Source of the DNA: Prunus persica
Taxonomy: Eukaryota > Streptophyta > Magnoliopsida > Rosales > Rosaceae
Assembly: GCF_000346465.2 (NCBI RefSeq)
Contig: NC_034014.1
Span: 12,433,911-12,497,910 of the forward strand
Length of the DNA stretch: 64,000 bases
Direction: 5' to 3'
In this document: positions 35,580-46,687 of the stretch, piece by piece
Layout of the letters: the number at the start of each line of letters is the position of its first letter
How positions within the stretch are numbered: position 1 is the first letter of the stretch
The notes under the pieces: generated by a model
The model's input: only the letters and a program-made list of their open reading frames with translations
Told to the model about the DNA's origin: nothing
The model's database searches: none
Position numbers and translations under genes: made by a program

Positions 35580-35822
35580 AGGCTTCGACCACCACACACG
35601 ACTCCGGCCACCCGGTTCTCCCAGAGAGAAATCTCTGCACCCTTTGTTAGCTATTGTTTCTCCTAGATACAGTTGACCTAACTTAGGCATCGGAGGGCCT
35701 TTGGCCAACACCTCTCGGGTGTGGTCTTTTCACTCGATGTTATTTTATAGGGAGAAAGAGAAGCGAAGAGGAAGAAGGGATCCCGAGACTAATATTCTCT
35801 AGGGAGGAAAATCACTCCCACA
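35190..35822 (+). repeat. LTR of another gypsy-type element, inserted in an exon
   Basis: It starts TGTGGAAGC and ends CTCCCACA, so the ends are inverted. A TATA box (CTATAAATAC) is near 35393, and GCATCGGAGGGCC near 35683 is typical of this LTR type. ATTGGTTCTTTCATTGAGA follows immediately (35825-35843) and resembles the primer site of many plant gypsy elements. No partner LTR is seen. Confidence 0.65.
35472..35578 (+). repeat. Compound (CA)n(CT)n(CA)n microsatellite
   Basis: About 107 nt of CA, then CT, then CA repeats inside the LTR; the overlapping ORFs on both strands are artefacts of it. Confidence 0.9.
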
Positions 35823-36726
35823 AATTGGTTCTTTCATTGAGATCTCTAAAATCGTTTCCATACTTTTTTCCAATCAACCATGGTTGGAAGTAGACATGCG
35901 AGGAGTAGGGTCGTCGCGACGACACAAACCGTGATGGGTCTAAACCCTCCATCTCAAGGTTTCATAGTGGAAACCTTGGGGTGGTGGCGGAGCCTGCCTT
36001 GTGGCCACCTTTTACCATGGTTGAATCCTTCCAGCAGGTGCTAGAGGCTCTTCACCATAGCACAGCCACGCAGTTGCTGGAACTGTCGCACTGTAGCACT
36101 GCCCCATGGTCTCTTCCACCTTATAGCCACAAGCCCTAGCTGCTAAAGAAGCCATGTCAAGCCATCCGGCTGCAGGAACCGCTCAGCTGCGTGCTGCTGC
36201 ACTTGCTCATGGCCCCACGACCTCCTTCACCTTGCTATTGCAAGGGCCAAGTACCACCGTAGCCATCCACGAAGGCACCGCCATTGATGGCTACCTCAAT
36301 GTCATCCCGGGTCATGCCTCCGTCTTGGAGAAAATCCATTTGCTCCCTCCATTGTTGTCACACTTGACTTATATACTCATGTACGCGTCTAATGGAGCCC
36401 TAAGCCATATGCCTTTGGGACCAATGCAAGCAACTCTTCTCGACCGGTCGGACAGTGACAAATAGGCAGAGGAGAGAACGAGAACGTGCTGACGAGACAC
36501 AGACATCTGCAAGCCTTACTAAGAGTCGATCGACGATCCGTTTGAGATTAGGTCCAAGGACCAATGTGCACGAGAGGCTAGGCCCACAGTCCGATGTCCA
36601 CACTCTCTTGGGCCCCCAAGGAAGTATCCATTATGGGTTGGGCCTATAAAAAGCTCGAGTTCGTGAATAGTTGCATGACGAACACAACAGCCGACGCTCA
36701 CCAACCAGCTCTAGGAGAACCAACTC
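35823..36726 (+). other. Leader of the LTR element and unassigned sequence
   Basis: After the primer site an ATG (35879) opens MVGSRHARSRVVATTQTV, a possible gag start, which soon fails. The rest (about 36000-36460) is GC-rich with open frames but no recognisable domain. Near 36645 GGGCCTATAAAAAGCTCG looks like a TATA box, about 80 bp before the small ORF at 36727. Confidence 0.35.
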
Positions 36727-36861
36727 ATGGCTACGGCGAGTGTGAGTGGCAATAATTTCTCTTCTTTTTCGGCCTTTTTCTCTGCTTTCGCCTTCTCTTC
36801 GGCTCTGCGTTTGGCACTGAGTGATAAGACCACCACCGCTCAAGGGGAAATGGGGTTTTAG
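36727..36861 (+). CDS. Small ORF (44 aa), first unit of the tandem array; hypothetical
   Basis: ATG 36727 to TAG 36859-36861. The product starts MATASVSGNNFSSF and continues with Ser/Phe/Ala-rich and then acidic-polar sequence (LSDKTTTAQGEMGF). A TATA-like box lies about 80 bp upstream. In the later array units the same residues recur without this ATG, often preceded by MLAKAT (for example 40820), so this stretch may be an exon or a peptide gene that was multiplied. I do not recognise the family. Confidence 0.3.
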   Translation: MATASVSGNNFSSFSAFFSAFAFSSALRLALSDKTTTAQGEMGF

Positions 36862-38551
36862 GTATCGATAATAACTTAGGAAGTGTGTTGCTCTTCCATA
36901 ATTTCTTGGGTAGACATAGTGCAAAATGGAAAAGTATTTTTGTTCTGTTTTTCAGGAGAAAAGATAGAGGAAGAGTATTTTTGTTTTGCTTTTTTGTGAG
37001 AAAAGATAGAGGAAGAGTATTTCTCTTTTCTTTTTGGTAATTTTTCTTTTCTTTTTGGTCAAATAAGACAGATGAATAGTTATATGGCTAAGCAATGAGA
37101 AAAATATGTACAGGAATGTGGGGAATGTGGGTGGGTGGGCGTTTCTTTTATAGTGGAGTTGAGTCTGGGGTTTCTATTTGTTGATGCTAGCTAAGCAATG
37201 AGAAAAATATGAACATGAATGTGGGTGGTTGTTTCTTTTATTGTAGAGTCGAGTCTAGAGTTTCTATTTGTTGATGCTAGCTAAGGCCATTAACACAACG
37301 AGTGTGAATGACAGTAACTTCTCTTCTTTTTCAGCATTCTTCTCTTCTTTTGCCTTCTCTTTGGCTCTACGTTTGGCACCGAGTAATAAGACCACCGCCT
37401 CTCATGGGGAAGGGGGTGTTGGGTATCGATAATGACTTGGGAAGTGTGTTGCTCTTCGATAATTTCTTGGGTAGATATAGTGCAAAATGGAAAAAGTATT
37501 TTTGTTTTGTTTTTTGGGAGAAAAGATGGAGGAAGAGTGTTTTTGTTTTGCTTTTTTGTGAGAAAAGATAGAGGAAGAGTATTTCTCTTTCCTTTTTGGT
37601 GAAAAAAGATAAGAGGAAAAATAATTTTACCTAGCTAGCGAGGTTATGGTTTCTATTTTTTGATGCTAGCTTCTCTGCTTTCGCCTTCTATTTGGCTCTA
37701 CGGTTGGCATCGAGTGATAATACCACCACCGCTCGTTGGGAAAAGGGGTTTTGTGTATCCATAATGACTTGGGAAGTGTGTTGCTCTTCGATAATTTATT
37801 AGGTACACATAGTGCAAAATGGAATAGTATTTTTGTTTTGTTTTTTGTGAGAAAATATAGAGGAAGAGTATTTTTCTTTTCTTTTTGGTGAGAAAAGATA
37901 AGAGAAAAGTAATTTTTCTTTTCTTTTTGGTCAAAAAAGATAAAGGAATGGTTATATGGCTAAGCAATGACAGAAATATGTGCAAGAATGTGGGGAATGT
38001 GGGTGGATGGGTGGGGGTTTCTTTTATAGTAGAGTCGAGTCTGGGGTTTACCTAGATAGCTAGTTTAGGGTTTCTATTTTTTTTTTAAATTCTAGCTAAG
38101 GCCACCAACATTGCAGGTGTGAGTGGCAATAATTTCTCTTCCTTTTTGTCTTTCTTCTCTGCTTTCACATTCTCTTCGGCTCTGCGGTTAGCACTGAGTG
38201 ATAATACCACCGCCGCTCGAGGGTAAATGGGGGGTTTTGGGTGTCCATAATGACTTGGGAAGTGTGTTCCTCTTTGATAATTTATTAGGTAGACATAGTG
38301 CAAAATGGAAGTGTATTTTTGTTTTGTTTTTTTGTGAGAAAAGTTAGAGGAATAGTATTTTTTCTTTTCTTTCTGGTGAGAAAAGATAAGAGGAAGAGTA
38401 ATTTTTCTTTTCTTTTTGGTAAAAAAAAAATAGAGGAATAGTTATATAGCTAAGCAATGAGAGAAATATAAACAGGAATGTGAGGAATGTGGGTGGGTGG
38501 TTGTTTCTTTTATTGGAGAGTCGAGTCTAGGGTTTCTATTTGTTGATACTA

Positions 38552-38874
38552 GCTAAAATTCATTTATTAAAACAAAGAGTCCACTGACTGATAGTCCGAG
38601 CTCGCTGGACCTCTTGAAGGTCCCTCCTGCGGGTCAATTGGTGCCCGGGTGCTTGATTCAACTGGTGACCAGAACAATTCAGACACTAGAAGATATGTTG
38701 AGAGCCTGTGCACTTCAATTTCGGGGTGATTGGGATGAGAAGTTACCACTTATGGAGTTTGCATATAATAACACTTATCAAGTGAGTATTGGAATGTCTC
38801 CATTTGATGCTTTGTATGGGAGACAGTGTAAAACTCCATTCTATTGGGATGAAGTGGGTGAACACAGCCATTAA
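38552..38874 (+). pseudogene. Integrase fragment of another Ty3/gypsy clade inside the array
   Basis: About 38680-38870 encodes RTIQTLEDMLRACALQFRGD, LPLMEFAYNNTYQVSIGMS and PFDALYGRQCKTPFYWDEVG. These are the integrase core end and C-terminal region of the plant chromovirus type (ERTIQTLEDMLR and ALYGRQC are hallmarks), unlike the Tat integrases elsewhere in the window. The preceding 38552-38660 looks unrelated. There is no LTR or clear target duplication. Confidence 0.8.
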
Positions 38875-41838
38875 CACAGCGAGTGTGAATGACAGTAACT
38901 TCTCTTCTTTTTTAGCATTCTTCTCTTCGGCTCTGCGTTTGGCACCGAGCGATAATACCACTATCGCTCAGGGGGAAATGGGTTTTGGGTATCGATAATG
39001 ACTTGGGAAGTGTGTTGCTCCTCAATAATTTCTTCGTTAGACATATTGGAAGAGCATTTTTGTTTCGTTTTTCTGGAGAAAAGATAGAGGAAAGTATTTT
39101 TGTTTTGTTTTTTTGAGAAAAGATAGAAGAATAGTATTTTTCTTTCCTTTTTGGTGAGAAAAGATGAGAGGAAGAGGTTTTTTTTTTTTTTTTTGGTCAA
39201 AAAAGATAGAGGAATAGTTATATTGATAGTAATATGAACAAGAATGTGGGGAATTTCTTTTATAGTAGAGTCGAGTCTAGGGTTTACCTAGCTAGCTAGG
39301 CTAGGGTTTCTATTTCTTGATGCTAGCTAAGGCCACTAACACGGTGAGTGTGAGTGGCAATAACTTCTATCCTTTTTCAGCCTTCTTCTCTACTTTCACT
39401 TTCCTTTCAGCTCCGCAGTTGGCACCGAGTGATAATACCACTGCCGCACGGGAGGAAATGGGGTTTTGAGTATCGATAATAACTTGATAAGTGTGTTGCT
39501 CTTTGATAATTTATTGGGTAGACATAGTGCAAAATGGAAGAGATATTTTTGTTTTGTTTTTCGGGAGAAAGGATAGAGGAAAAGTATTTTTGTAAGAAAA
39601 AATAGAGGAAGAGTATTTTTTTTTTTTTTTTGGGGTGAGAAAACATAAGAGGAAGAGTAATTTTTCTTTTCTTTTTGGGCAAAAAAAATAGAGGAATAGT
39701 TATATGGCTAAGCAATGAGAGAAATATGAATAGGAATGTGGGGAATGTAGGTGGGTGGGTGAGGGGTTTCTTTTTTTGTAGGGTTGAGTTTAGGGTTTGC
39801 CTCGCTAGCTAGGCTTGGGTTTCTATTTGTTGATACTAGCTAAGGCCACTAACACGGCGAATGTAAGTGGCAATAACTTCTCTTCTTTTTCGACCTTCTT
39901 CTCTACTTTCTCCTTTTCTTACGCTCTGCGGCTGGCATCAAGTGATAATACCACCGCCGCTCGAGGGAAAAGGCATTTTGGGTATCAATAATGACTTGGG
40001 AAGTGTGTTGCTCTTCGATAATTTCTTCGGTAGACATAGTACAAAATGGAAGAGTATTTTTGTTTTGTTTTTCGGGAGAAAAAAAAAGAGGAAAAGTATT
40101 TTTGTTTTGTTTTTTGTGAGAACAGATGGATGAATAGTATGTATCTTTTCTTTTGGATGAGAAAAGTAAGATGAAGAGTAATTTTTCTTTTCTTTTTGTT
40201 GAAAAAAGGTAGAGGAATAGTTATATGGCTAAGCAATGAGAGAAATATGAACATGAATGTGGGGAATATGGGTAGGTGGGTGGGGGTTTCTTTTATAATA
40301 GAGTCTAGTCTAGGGATTACCTAGCTAGTAAGGCTAGGGTTTCTATTTCTTGATGTTAGCTAAGGTCACTAACACGGTGAGTGTGAGTGGCAATAACTTT
40401 TCTTCTTTTTCGACCTTCTTCTTTACTTTCGCATTCTGTTCAGCTCTACGGTTTGCATCAAGTGATAATACCACCGCCGCTCGAGGTGTAAGGTGGTTTT
40501 GGGTATTGATAATGACTTGAGAAGTGTGTTGCTCTTCGATAATTTATTGGGTAGACATAGTGCAAAATGGAATAGTATTTTTATTTTGTTTTTCTAGAGA
40601 AAAGATAAATGAAAAGTATTTTTGTTTTGTTTTTTGTCAGAAAAGATAGAGGAATATTATTTTTCTTTTCTTTTTGTTCAAAAAAATAGAGGAATAGTTA
40701 TATGGCTAAGCAATGAGATAAATATGAACAGGAATGTGGGGAATGTGGGTGGGTGGGGGTTTCATTTATAGTAGAGTTGAGTCTAGGGTTTACCTAGCTA
40801 GCTAGGCAAGGGTTTTTATTTGTTGATGCTAGCTAAGGCCACGAAGACATCGAGTGTGAGTGGCAATAACTTATCTTCTTTTTCAGCCTTCTTCTCTGCT
40901 TTCGCCTTCTCTTCGACTCTACGGTTGGCACTGAGTGATACTACGAAGGGAAATGGGGTTCTGGGTATCGATAATGACTTGGGAAGTGTGTTGCTCTTCG
41001 ATAATTTATTGGATTGACATAGTGCAAAATTGAATAGTATTTTTGTTTTGTTTGTGGGGAGTAAAGATAGAGGAAGAGTATTTTTGTTACGTTTTTTGTG
41101 AGAAAAGATAGAAGAAGAGTATTTTTCTTTTCTTGTTGGTGAGAAAAGATAAGAGGAGTAATTTTTTTTTTTTTTTTGGTAAAAAAAGATTGAGGAATAG
41201 TTATATGGCTAAGCAATGAAAGAAATATGAACAGGAATGTGGGTGGGTGGGGTTTTCTTTTATAGTGGAGTCGAGTCTAAAGTTTACCTGGCTAGCTAGG
41301 CTAGGGTTTCTATTTGTTGATGCTCGCTAAGGCCACTAACTCGGCGAGTGTGAGTGTCAATAACTTCTCTTCTTTTTCGGCCTTCTTCTTTGCTTTCGCC
41401 TTCTCTTCGGCTATGCGGTTGGCACCGAGTGATAATACCCCCGCCGCTCGGGGAAAAAGGGGTTTTGGGTATCAATAATGACTTGGGACGTGTGTTGCTT
41501 TTCGATAATTTATTGGGTAGACATAGTGGAAAATGAAGAGTACTTTTGTTTTGTTTTTCGGGGGAAAAGATAGAGGAAGAGTATTTTTGTTTTGTTTTTT
41601 TGGGAGAAATGATGGAGGAAGAGTATTTTTCGTTTCTTTTTGGTGAGAAAAGTTAAGAGAAAGAGTAATTTTTCTTTTCTTTTTGGTCAGAAAAGATAGA
41701 GGAATAATTATATGGCTAAGCAATGAGAGACGTATTAACAAGAATGTGGGGAATTTGGGTGGGTTGGGTGGGTGAGGTTTTCTTTTATAGTAAAGTCGAG
41801 TCTGGGATTTACCTAGCTAGCTAGGCTAGGTTTTCATT

Positions 41839-42678
41839 TGTTTGTATATTATGTAAAAATGTCATATCTTGGTGTTTCTAACCACTGACTCATTTTTGTT
41901 CATGGTATTTCATAACTAATCGATTGAGCAGCAGCTCGTAGACCACCTAAAAAAAAATATTTATTATTTGACCTGTATTTTGACATAGAAGTCCAATTGG
42001 AGCACTACTAGAAATGGCAATCCATAAAAAAAAAATCGATATTTTATGTATTATTTGATTTCTCGTACACTATATGAACTATATGAACCATAGGATTCCT
42101 ACCATGGGGAGCAGAGTAGGTAGCGCCAGCTAAGGCGGAGACAAAGCAAGCGCTAGGGTGGGAGGAAAAATTAGGATCAAAATCTTCTAAAGTGCGATAA
42201 AATAAATAAAGCAAGAACGAAATAGGTTTGTGTGTCTAATGTTATATGTCTTTTATCTTCGCTTGGTGAGGTTTATATAGGGCATTCATTAGCCCATGGG
42301 CTGGCTATTGAATGGCCAAATGTCAACTCTTTCAAAAATCTTTCCTTGCGAAGGCCCCCTAAATCTGTGGGATTGCATTGATTGAAATATTCTGACATGC
42401 TTGATTCTTCCTTGCTTTAGAACATTCGGGCTCATTATCGTCCTCCTTGATTTCCTTCCTTGTGAGGCCTTCGTCACGTGCATATAATCCTTCAAAAATC
42501 TTGGGCTCAGATTGGTGACTTGGGATTGGACCTCCAAGATCTCTTAGAATGCCACCCATTTTTATTACATTTTTACATAAATATAAAATAATGTAAGGAG
42601 GGCTACAACCCTAAAGACCCTCCAACCACATATTTGCAAGAGCTCAGCTGCATCTTTATATTTACTTATATATATATA
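41839..42678. other. Unassigned spacer after the array
   Basis: AT-rich with two A-runs. No coding signature. Part of it (42290-42560) gives short minus-strand ORFs with no known motif. It may include the outer end of an LTR of element B1, but I could not place that end. Confidence 0.35.
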
Positions 42679-42861
42679 CAGTCCTGATCTCTTGGACTAC
42701 AGGGGTCCAAGAGATTTGTGGTCACTCACCGTTGGATGTAAATTCAACGGTTCACTCACTCTTGCACTCCTTTTTAAAAACTTTTTTGAACCATTGGATT
42801 AATATCCAACGGTGGGTGACCACAATCTCTTGGACTCCTGTGGTCCAAGAGATCGGGACTG
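42679..42861. mobile_element. MITE with long inverted repeats
   Basis: A 183-bp unit with inverted ends of about 60 nt: CAGTCCTGATCTCTTGGAC on the left and its counterpart GTCCAAGAGATCGGGACTG on the right, flanked by TA inside (TA)n runs. The inner arms (CACCGTTGGAT/ATCCAACGGTG) continue the fold. The ends and TA flank suggest a Tc1/mariner-type MITE. It lies just outside the recognisable B1 LTR. Confidence 0.8.
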
Positions 42862-42889
42862 TATATATATATATATATAACAAGACAAA

Positions 42890-43722
42890 AAACCTTTCAG
42901 CCCAATTTGCAAAGAACTACCCTCAGCCGATCTGCAGCAACTAAAATACCATCAGCCGCAACTCCCCAAGGTTCCAATATTTTCAAATTTCGACCTCCAA
43001 AACTATAGACTCCAGCCCAAAAGATCTAGCCGTAACAACGACTCAACACCCGGTCGAGATCTCCAACAATCCCGGGCGCGAAATCTGCAATTCCAGCCTC
43101 CAAAATCTGACCGAGACAATCAGTTTTAAAACTAAAGACCCTCAGCCCAATCTGCAGCAACTCAAATACCTTCAGCCGTAACTCCTCAAGGTTCCAATAT
43201 TTTCAAATTTCGACAGCCAAAACTACGGACTCCATCCCAAAAGATCCAGTTGCAACAATGACTCAACACACGATTGAGATCTCCACCAATCCCGGCCTCG
43301 AACTCTGCACTCCCAGCCTCCAAAACCCGGCTGAGATCTCCAACAGCGCCGGCCGTGAGCTTCAGCCATTCCAGTCGCGAACTCCAGCTACCTTCGAACA
43401 AGCCGGCTACGTCTTGCAAGGCCCAGCCGTTTCGCAAGCCCAGCTCCCCCAACGAACCCCTGACGCACCTTCAGCTCCAGCCAGACCAATTCTCCAACAA
43501 AACCCAGCTGCTCCATCTGTCATTCGAAGAAGGTTCGATCGCAATCTCTAGGCAACCAAAATCCAGCCGCAACTTGCAGGATGCTAGGACTCCGAATTTG
43601 ATCACCCAGCTCTACCAACCCAATTGCCCTCGAGTGTAGCCCGTCGTTCATGCTTCCCTAATCCGGCCGCTTGCATTTTCGGAAGCTGCCCAACTTGGGT
43701 GAATTCTTACCATCCCCAAACA
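42890..43722 (-). repeat. Element B1 3' LTR (left copy)
   Basis: Matches 59205-59959 plus 62936-63022. On the minus strand it starts TGTTTGGGGATGGTAAG at 43722, next to a polypurine tract (plus strand TTGCCCCGTCGACTTGC), so element B1 is minus oriented. It is C-rich and contains two copies of a unit of about 220 bp (42931 and 43151 phases, TCTGCAGCAACT). The outer end is uncertain. The plus-strand ORFs over it are not genes. Confidence 0.75.
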
Positions 43723-44251
43723 TTGCCCCGTCGACTTGCTTGGCTCGGATTCGGTGTAGAGGTAAGCAAGTTGATACCCAAGACCTTTCAATTTCTGAAG
43801 TTTGAAACTCTTTGCTTGCCTTTTACGTTATTAAATTTTGAATCGGGTTGGAATTTAGGAAGACACTAATTAAATTGGGGGACTTTTAAACTTCCCATGT
43901 ATTACAAATATCCATGTGCTATCTTTCATTTCCATATAAAACACTTCCACCAAAGCCATAGGTTTTTAGAAGGTTTTCTCTAAACCCATATCATCTTTAT
44001 CTTCACATTCATCATTTCACACACCGACTCCACCCGAATCAACGTCAAACTTGAAATTTGCAAGTTTCCAGGTAAGTTGCACTAATTCTTGGTTGATTTT
44101 GGTATGGTTTTGATGCATCTATAGCCTTCAAAAGTTTAAACTTGAAACTTTAAATGTATGAATAGTGCCATGATTTTCTTTGTGTTCTTGATTCGAATGT
44201 CACTTTCTTTACTATACTTTTCTTTGATTCGATTTTACTTCATGTTTATAG
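43723..44251 (+). promoter_or_regulatory. Promoter and 5' leader of the B1 aORF gene
   Basis: Plus-strand gene signals beside the polypurine tract: a TATA box (CATATAAAAC, about 43934-43943), a transcribed leader, a splice donor at 44072 (CCAG|GTAAGT) and an acceptor at 44251 (TTTATAG), one base before the ATG. So the gene has a spliced 5' UTR. Confidence 0.6.
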
Positions 44252-46687
44252 GATGGACTCTATTCCAAACGATAGTGCCCAATTTTTCGAAGATATGAAA
44301 GTGGCTACGGACAAAGATTTGGGCAAGCAAGTATTCGCCTACGTCCTCAATGCCTTTCCCAACTTCAGTATTCCGATTAGAGATCCCCGATTTGGTGACC
44401 CTAATATTTTTATCCATTGGTGGAAAGAGATGTCGGCCAGTTGGTTTTCTCAAACTTGCTCGGAGATTGAAGGTAGGATCTTCAGGCATTGCCCATGCTT
44501 ATTGGTCTATCATCAAGAGAAAGAGAAGAAGAAAGACCAAGCAAAAGGTGAAATATTTATATTTTTTTTCTATTTTAATTTTGGCTATCGTTCTTCTTTC
44601 TAACCCTTCAAATCTCATAGCTAACACCACCGGGAAGGAAAATCCTCCCACCGACATTATTGAGAGAGAAAGCTCAGCCAAATCCGCCGATACTAATTCT
44701 GGGAGAGGCAAGAAGAGGCCGAACGCCCCTATCCAAGGTAGACAATTCTCCATCATTATTTTTTCCCTTTTAAAGATTTGCACTTCCAGCTTTCAAAATT
44801 ATTAATGGGCACCTCTAAGAGATTAAACCCCCAACTGTTTTTTTAAAGGAGACCCCTGTCGGAAATATTGTGCCCCCACAAACATTCCTTTGGCCCAAAA
44901 AAACTCCACGCAACCTCTCACCCCAAGGTTTGGCAGTGCACTTTTTTATTTTATTTTATTTTTTTTATAACTAAAATAAACTTGATGTAGGTTCCCCAAG
45001 GGCGGCGGAGCATCCCTCTTCTTCTCATTCAATCAGGGCCTTGCACTTGGCCACTACTTCGTCCGCTGCTCCGGTGAGCTTATATCTCTACATTCTTTCA
45101 TTTATTAATTTTAAAGGGCCCAAATTCACTTTTACGCCCAAAAATGTAGAAAATTCAACATTCCGCCCCTGAGACGGGAATTGGGGTGCAAGTCATGACT
45201 CCGGTGGATGAGGATGAGGTAACCTCAGCTCCTTACTCGTTTGAATTTTCGTTCACTCCTTTATGCTTACTAAATTTTCAAACTTAGTCGGCCGAGATCA
45301 ATACCATTGGGCACCCGGAGGAGGCTTCCACGGGGTCACACGAGACTATTCCTATGCCCGAGGATCACGCCCTTGAGCACGTGGCCGAGCTGACCGAGGA
45401 AGACTTCCCACACGTTCCGAATTCTAAGGTTCATTGAAATTTCACATTTTCAAAATTTCTTTTTCACTTGCCCCCAATTCCTTATTTTCAATGTTTGAAC
45501 ATGTTAGCGGGCTATTTTTGGCCCCGAACGTTCTTCGACCGACACTACGGCCATTTAGGCTGAATTTCAGCCCCTTTTTGCCATAAGCTCGGACCCTCCC
45601 TTGACTCGCCCTCTTGAGGCACCCCGAAGTGGCCGAACTTTTCAAGTGATCATACTCTCCCTTAATGTCTTTCAAAGCTTTATGTTTGTTAGAGAACTCA
45701 TATCCTTCTTTCTTAGGGGGATGTGGTGGAGTCTACCGCCATCACGGTAGACCATGCGATCATCACTAGCGGTGCACCTTCCACTATTCCCACTGACGGA
45801 AGTACACCACCTAAGCCCATCCTTATGTTGACCTCAGGAGCTCCTGCCTTGGTGGTCGATGCTATTCCTTCCAAACTCCAACTTGAGGTAAGCCCTGATG
45901 TATTTTAAATGTATAGGCCATTATTGTAACTCTTATACCCTTTTGCTAGGTTGGAGAGTCTTCATCCTTTGTTCCCGCAGAGATTACCATGAATCTGTCA
46001 ACGGAGGATGGAAGAAGCTTGGCCATGGTTCCTCATGAAGAGGCCCCTCTACCTCCCCTAATCAGGTATGAAACAAGAAATATATACATATGTACATGTG
46101 CAATTTATTTTCCCTACTTGAAAGGAAAAAATATAATGCCCATTTTTTCTTGCAGCCCTCTGGTGACATTTTTGACTTCTTCGATCAGTGGGATGCATCT
46201 ATATCCTCGGCGGAGGCTTCCACTCGCCTTGCCACTTCTTCCACCATGACCAGGGCCCTACTAGATTCCGGCGCTGAGGCCCTATTGCGGTCATACAGAG
46301 ATAGAGACCTCATGTCCTTAGAGGACAAGGATGAGAGGGATAAGCTCAAGGCTGCCATTAAGACTTTGGCGAGCTCTGACATTTTTCTAGACCCATGCTG
46401 AGCCGCTATGATCACATATCTCTTTAGTCAGGTGGGAGAAGTTTGCCCCCCGCCGCCTTTCTTTTCTGGAGGAGCAAAGAATAAGTCAAGACCTGGAGTA
46501 GCGGATTACCTCATGTAGTGCAACCATGAGGAGGTAGATCGAGATTGCCCGCCACATGTAACAAGAGGTTGCGGATATTGATGAGCAGGTGAGGCAGCTA
46601 CAAGAAAGCAGGGTCACCATTGTTGCCAGAGTCTCCGAGATTGTTCGGAGCAATAGGCTTCTCGAGGCTCAACTTCGGCAAGATGCG

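Larger units (their letters stand above)
36727..41838. repeat. Tandem array, about ten units of about 0.5 kb
   Basis: Units begin near 36727, 37290, 37658 (partial), 38101, 38871, 39330, 39845, 40366, 40836 and 41330. Each holds the same modules in order: a GAGTGTGAGTGGCAATAAC start; a CTTCTCTT/CTTTCGCC stretch; GATAATACCACCGCCGCTCG; TATCGATAATGACTTGGGAAG; several TTTTTGTTTTG/GAGAAAAGATAGAGG blocks; GTTATATGGCTAAGCAATGAGA; GGGTGGGTGGG; and CTAGCTAGGCTAGGGTTTC. Spacing of full units is about 460-565 bp, and they differ by substitutions and small indels. Minus-strand ORFs of 79-95 codons recur in the same place in at least six units. Function unknown. Confidence 0.9.

Noticed and set aside
35252..35711. 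ORFs of alternating Thr-His or Cys-Val on both strands
   Set aside because: They are translations of the CA/CT microsatellite.
36154..36465. Plus-strand ORF of 103 codons
   Set aside because: No recognisable domain, GC-rich element leader sequence; kept only as unassigned sequence.
36727..41838. A CRISPR-like array or bacterial repeat
   Set aside because: Units are about 500 bp, diverged and without spacers, in plant nuclear DNA.
43258..43639. Two overlapping plus-strand ORFs in the C-rich LTR
   Set aside because: They lie inside the B1 LTR, are proline/serine-rich in both frames and are broken in the other LTR copy.
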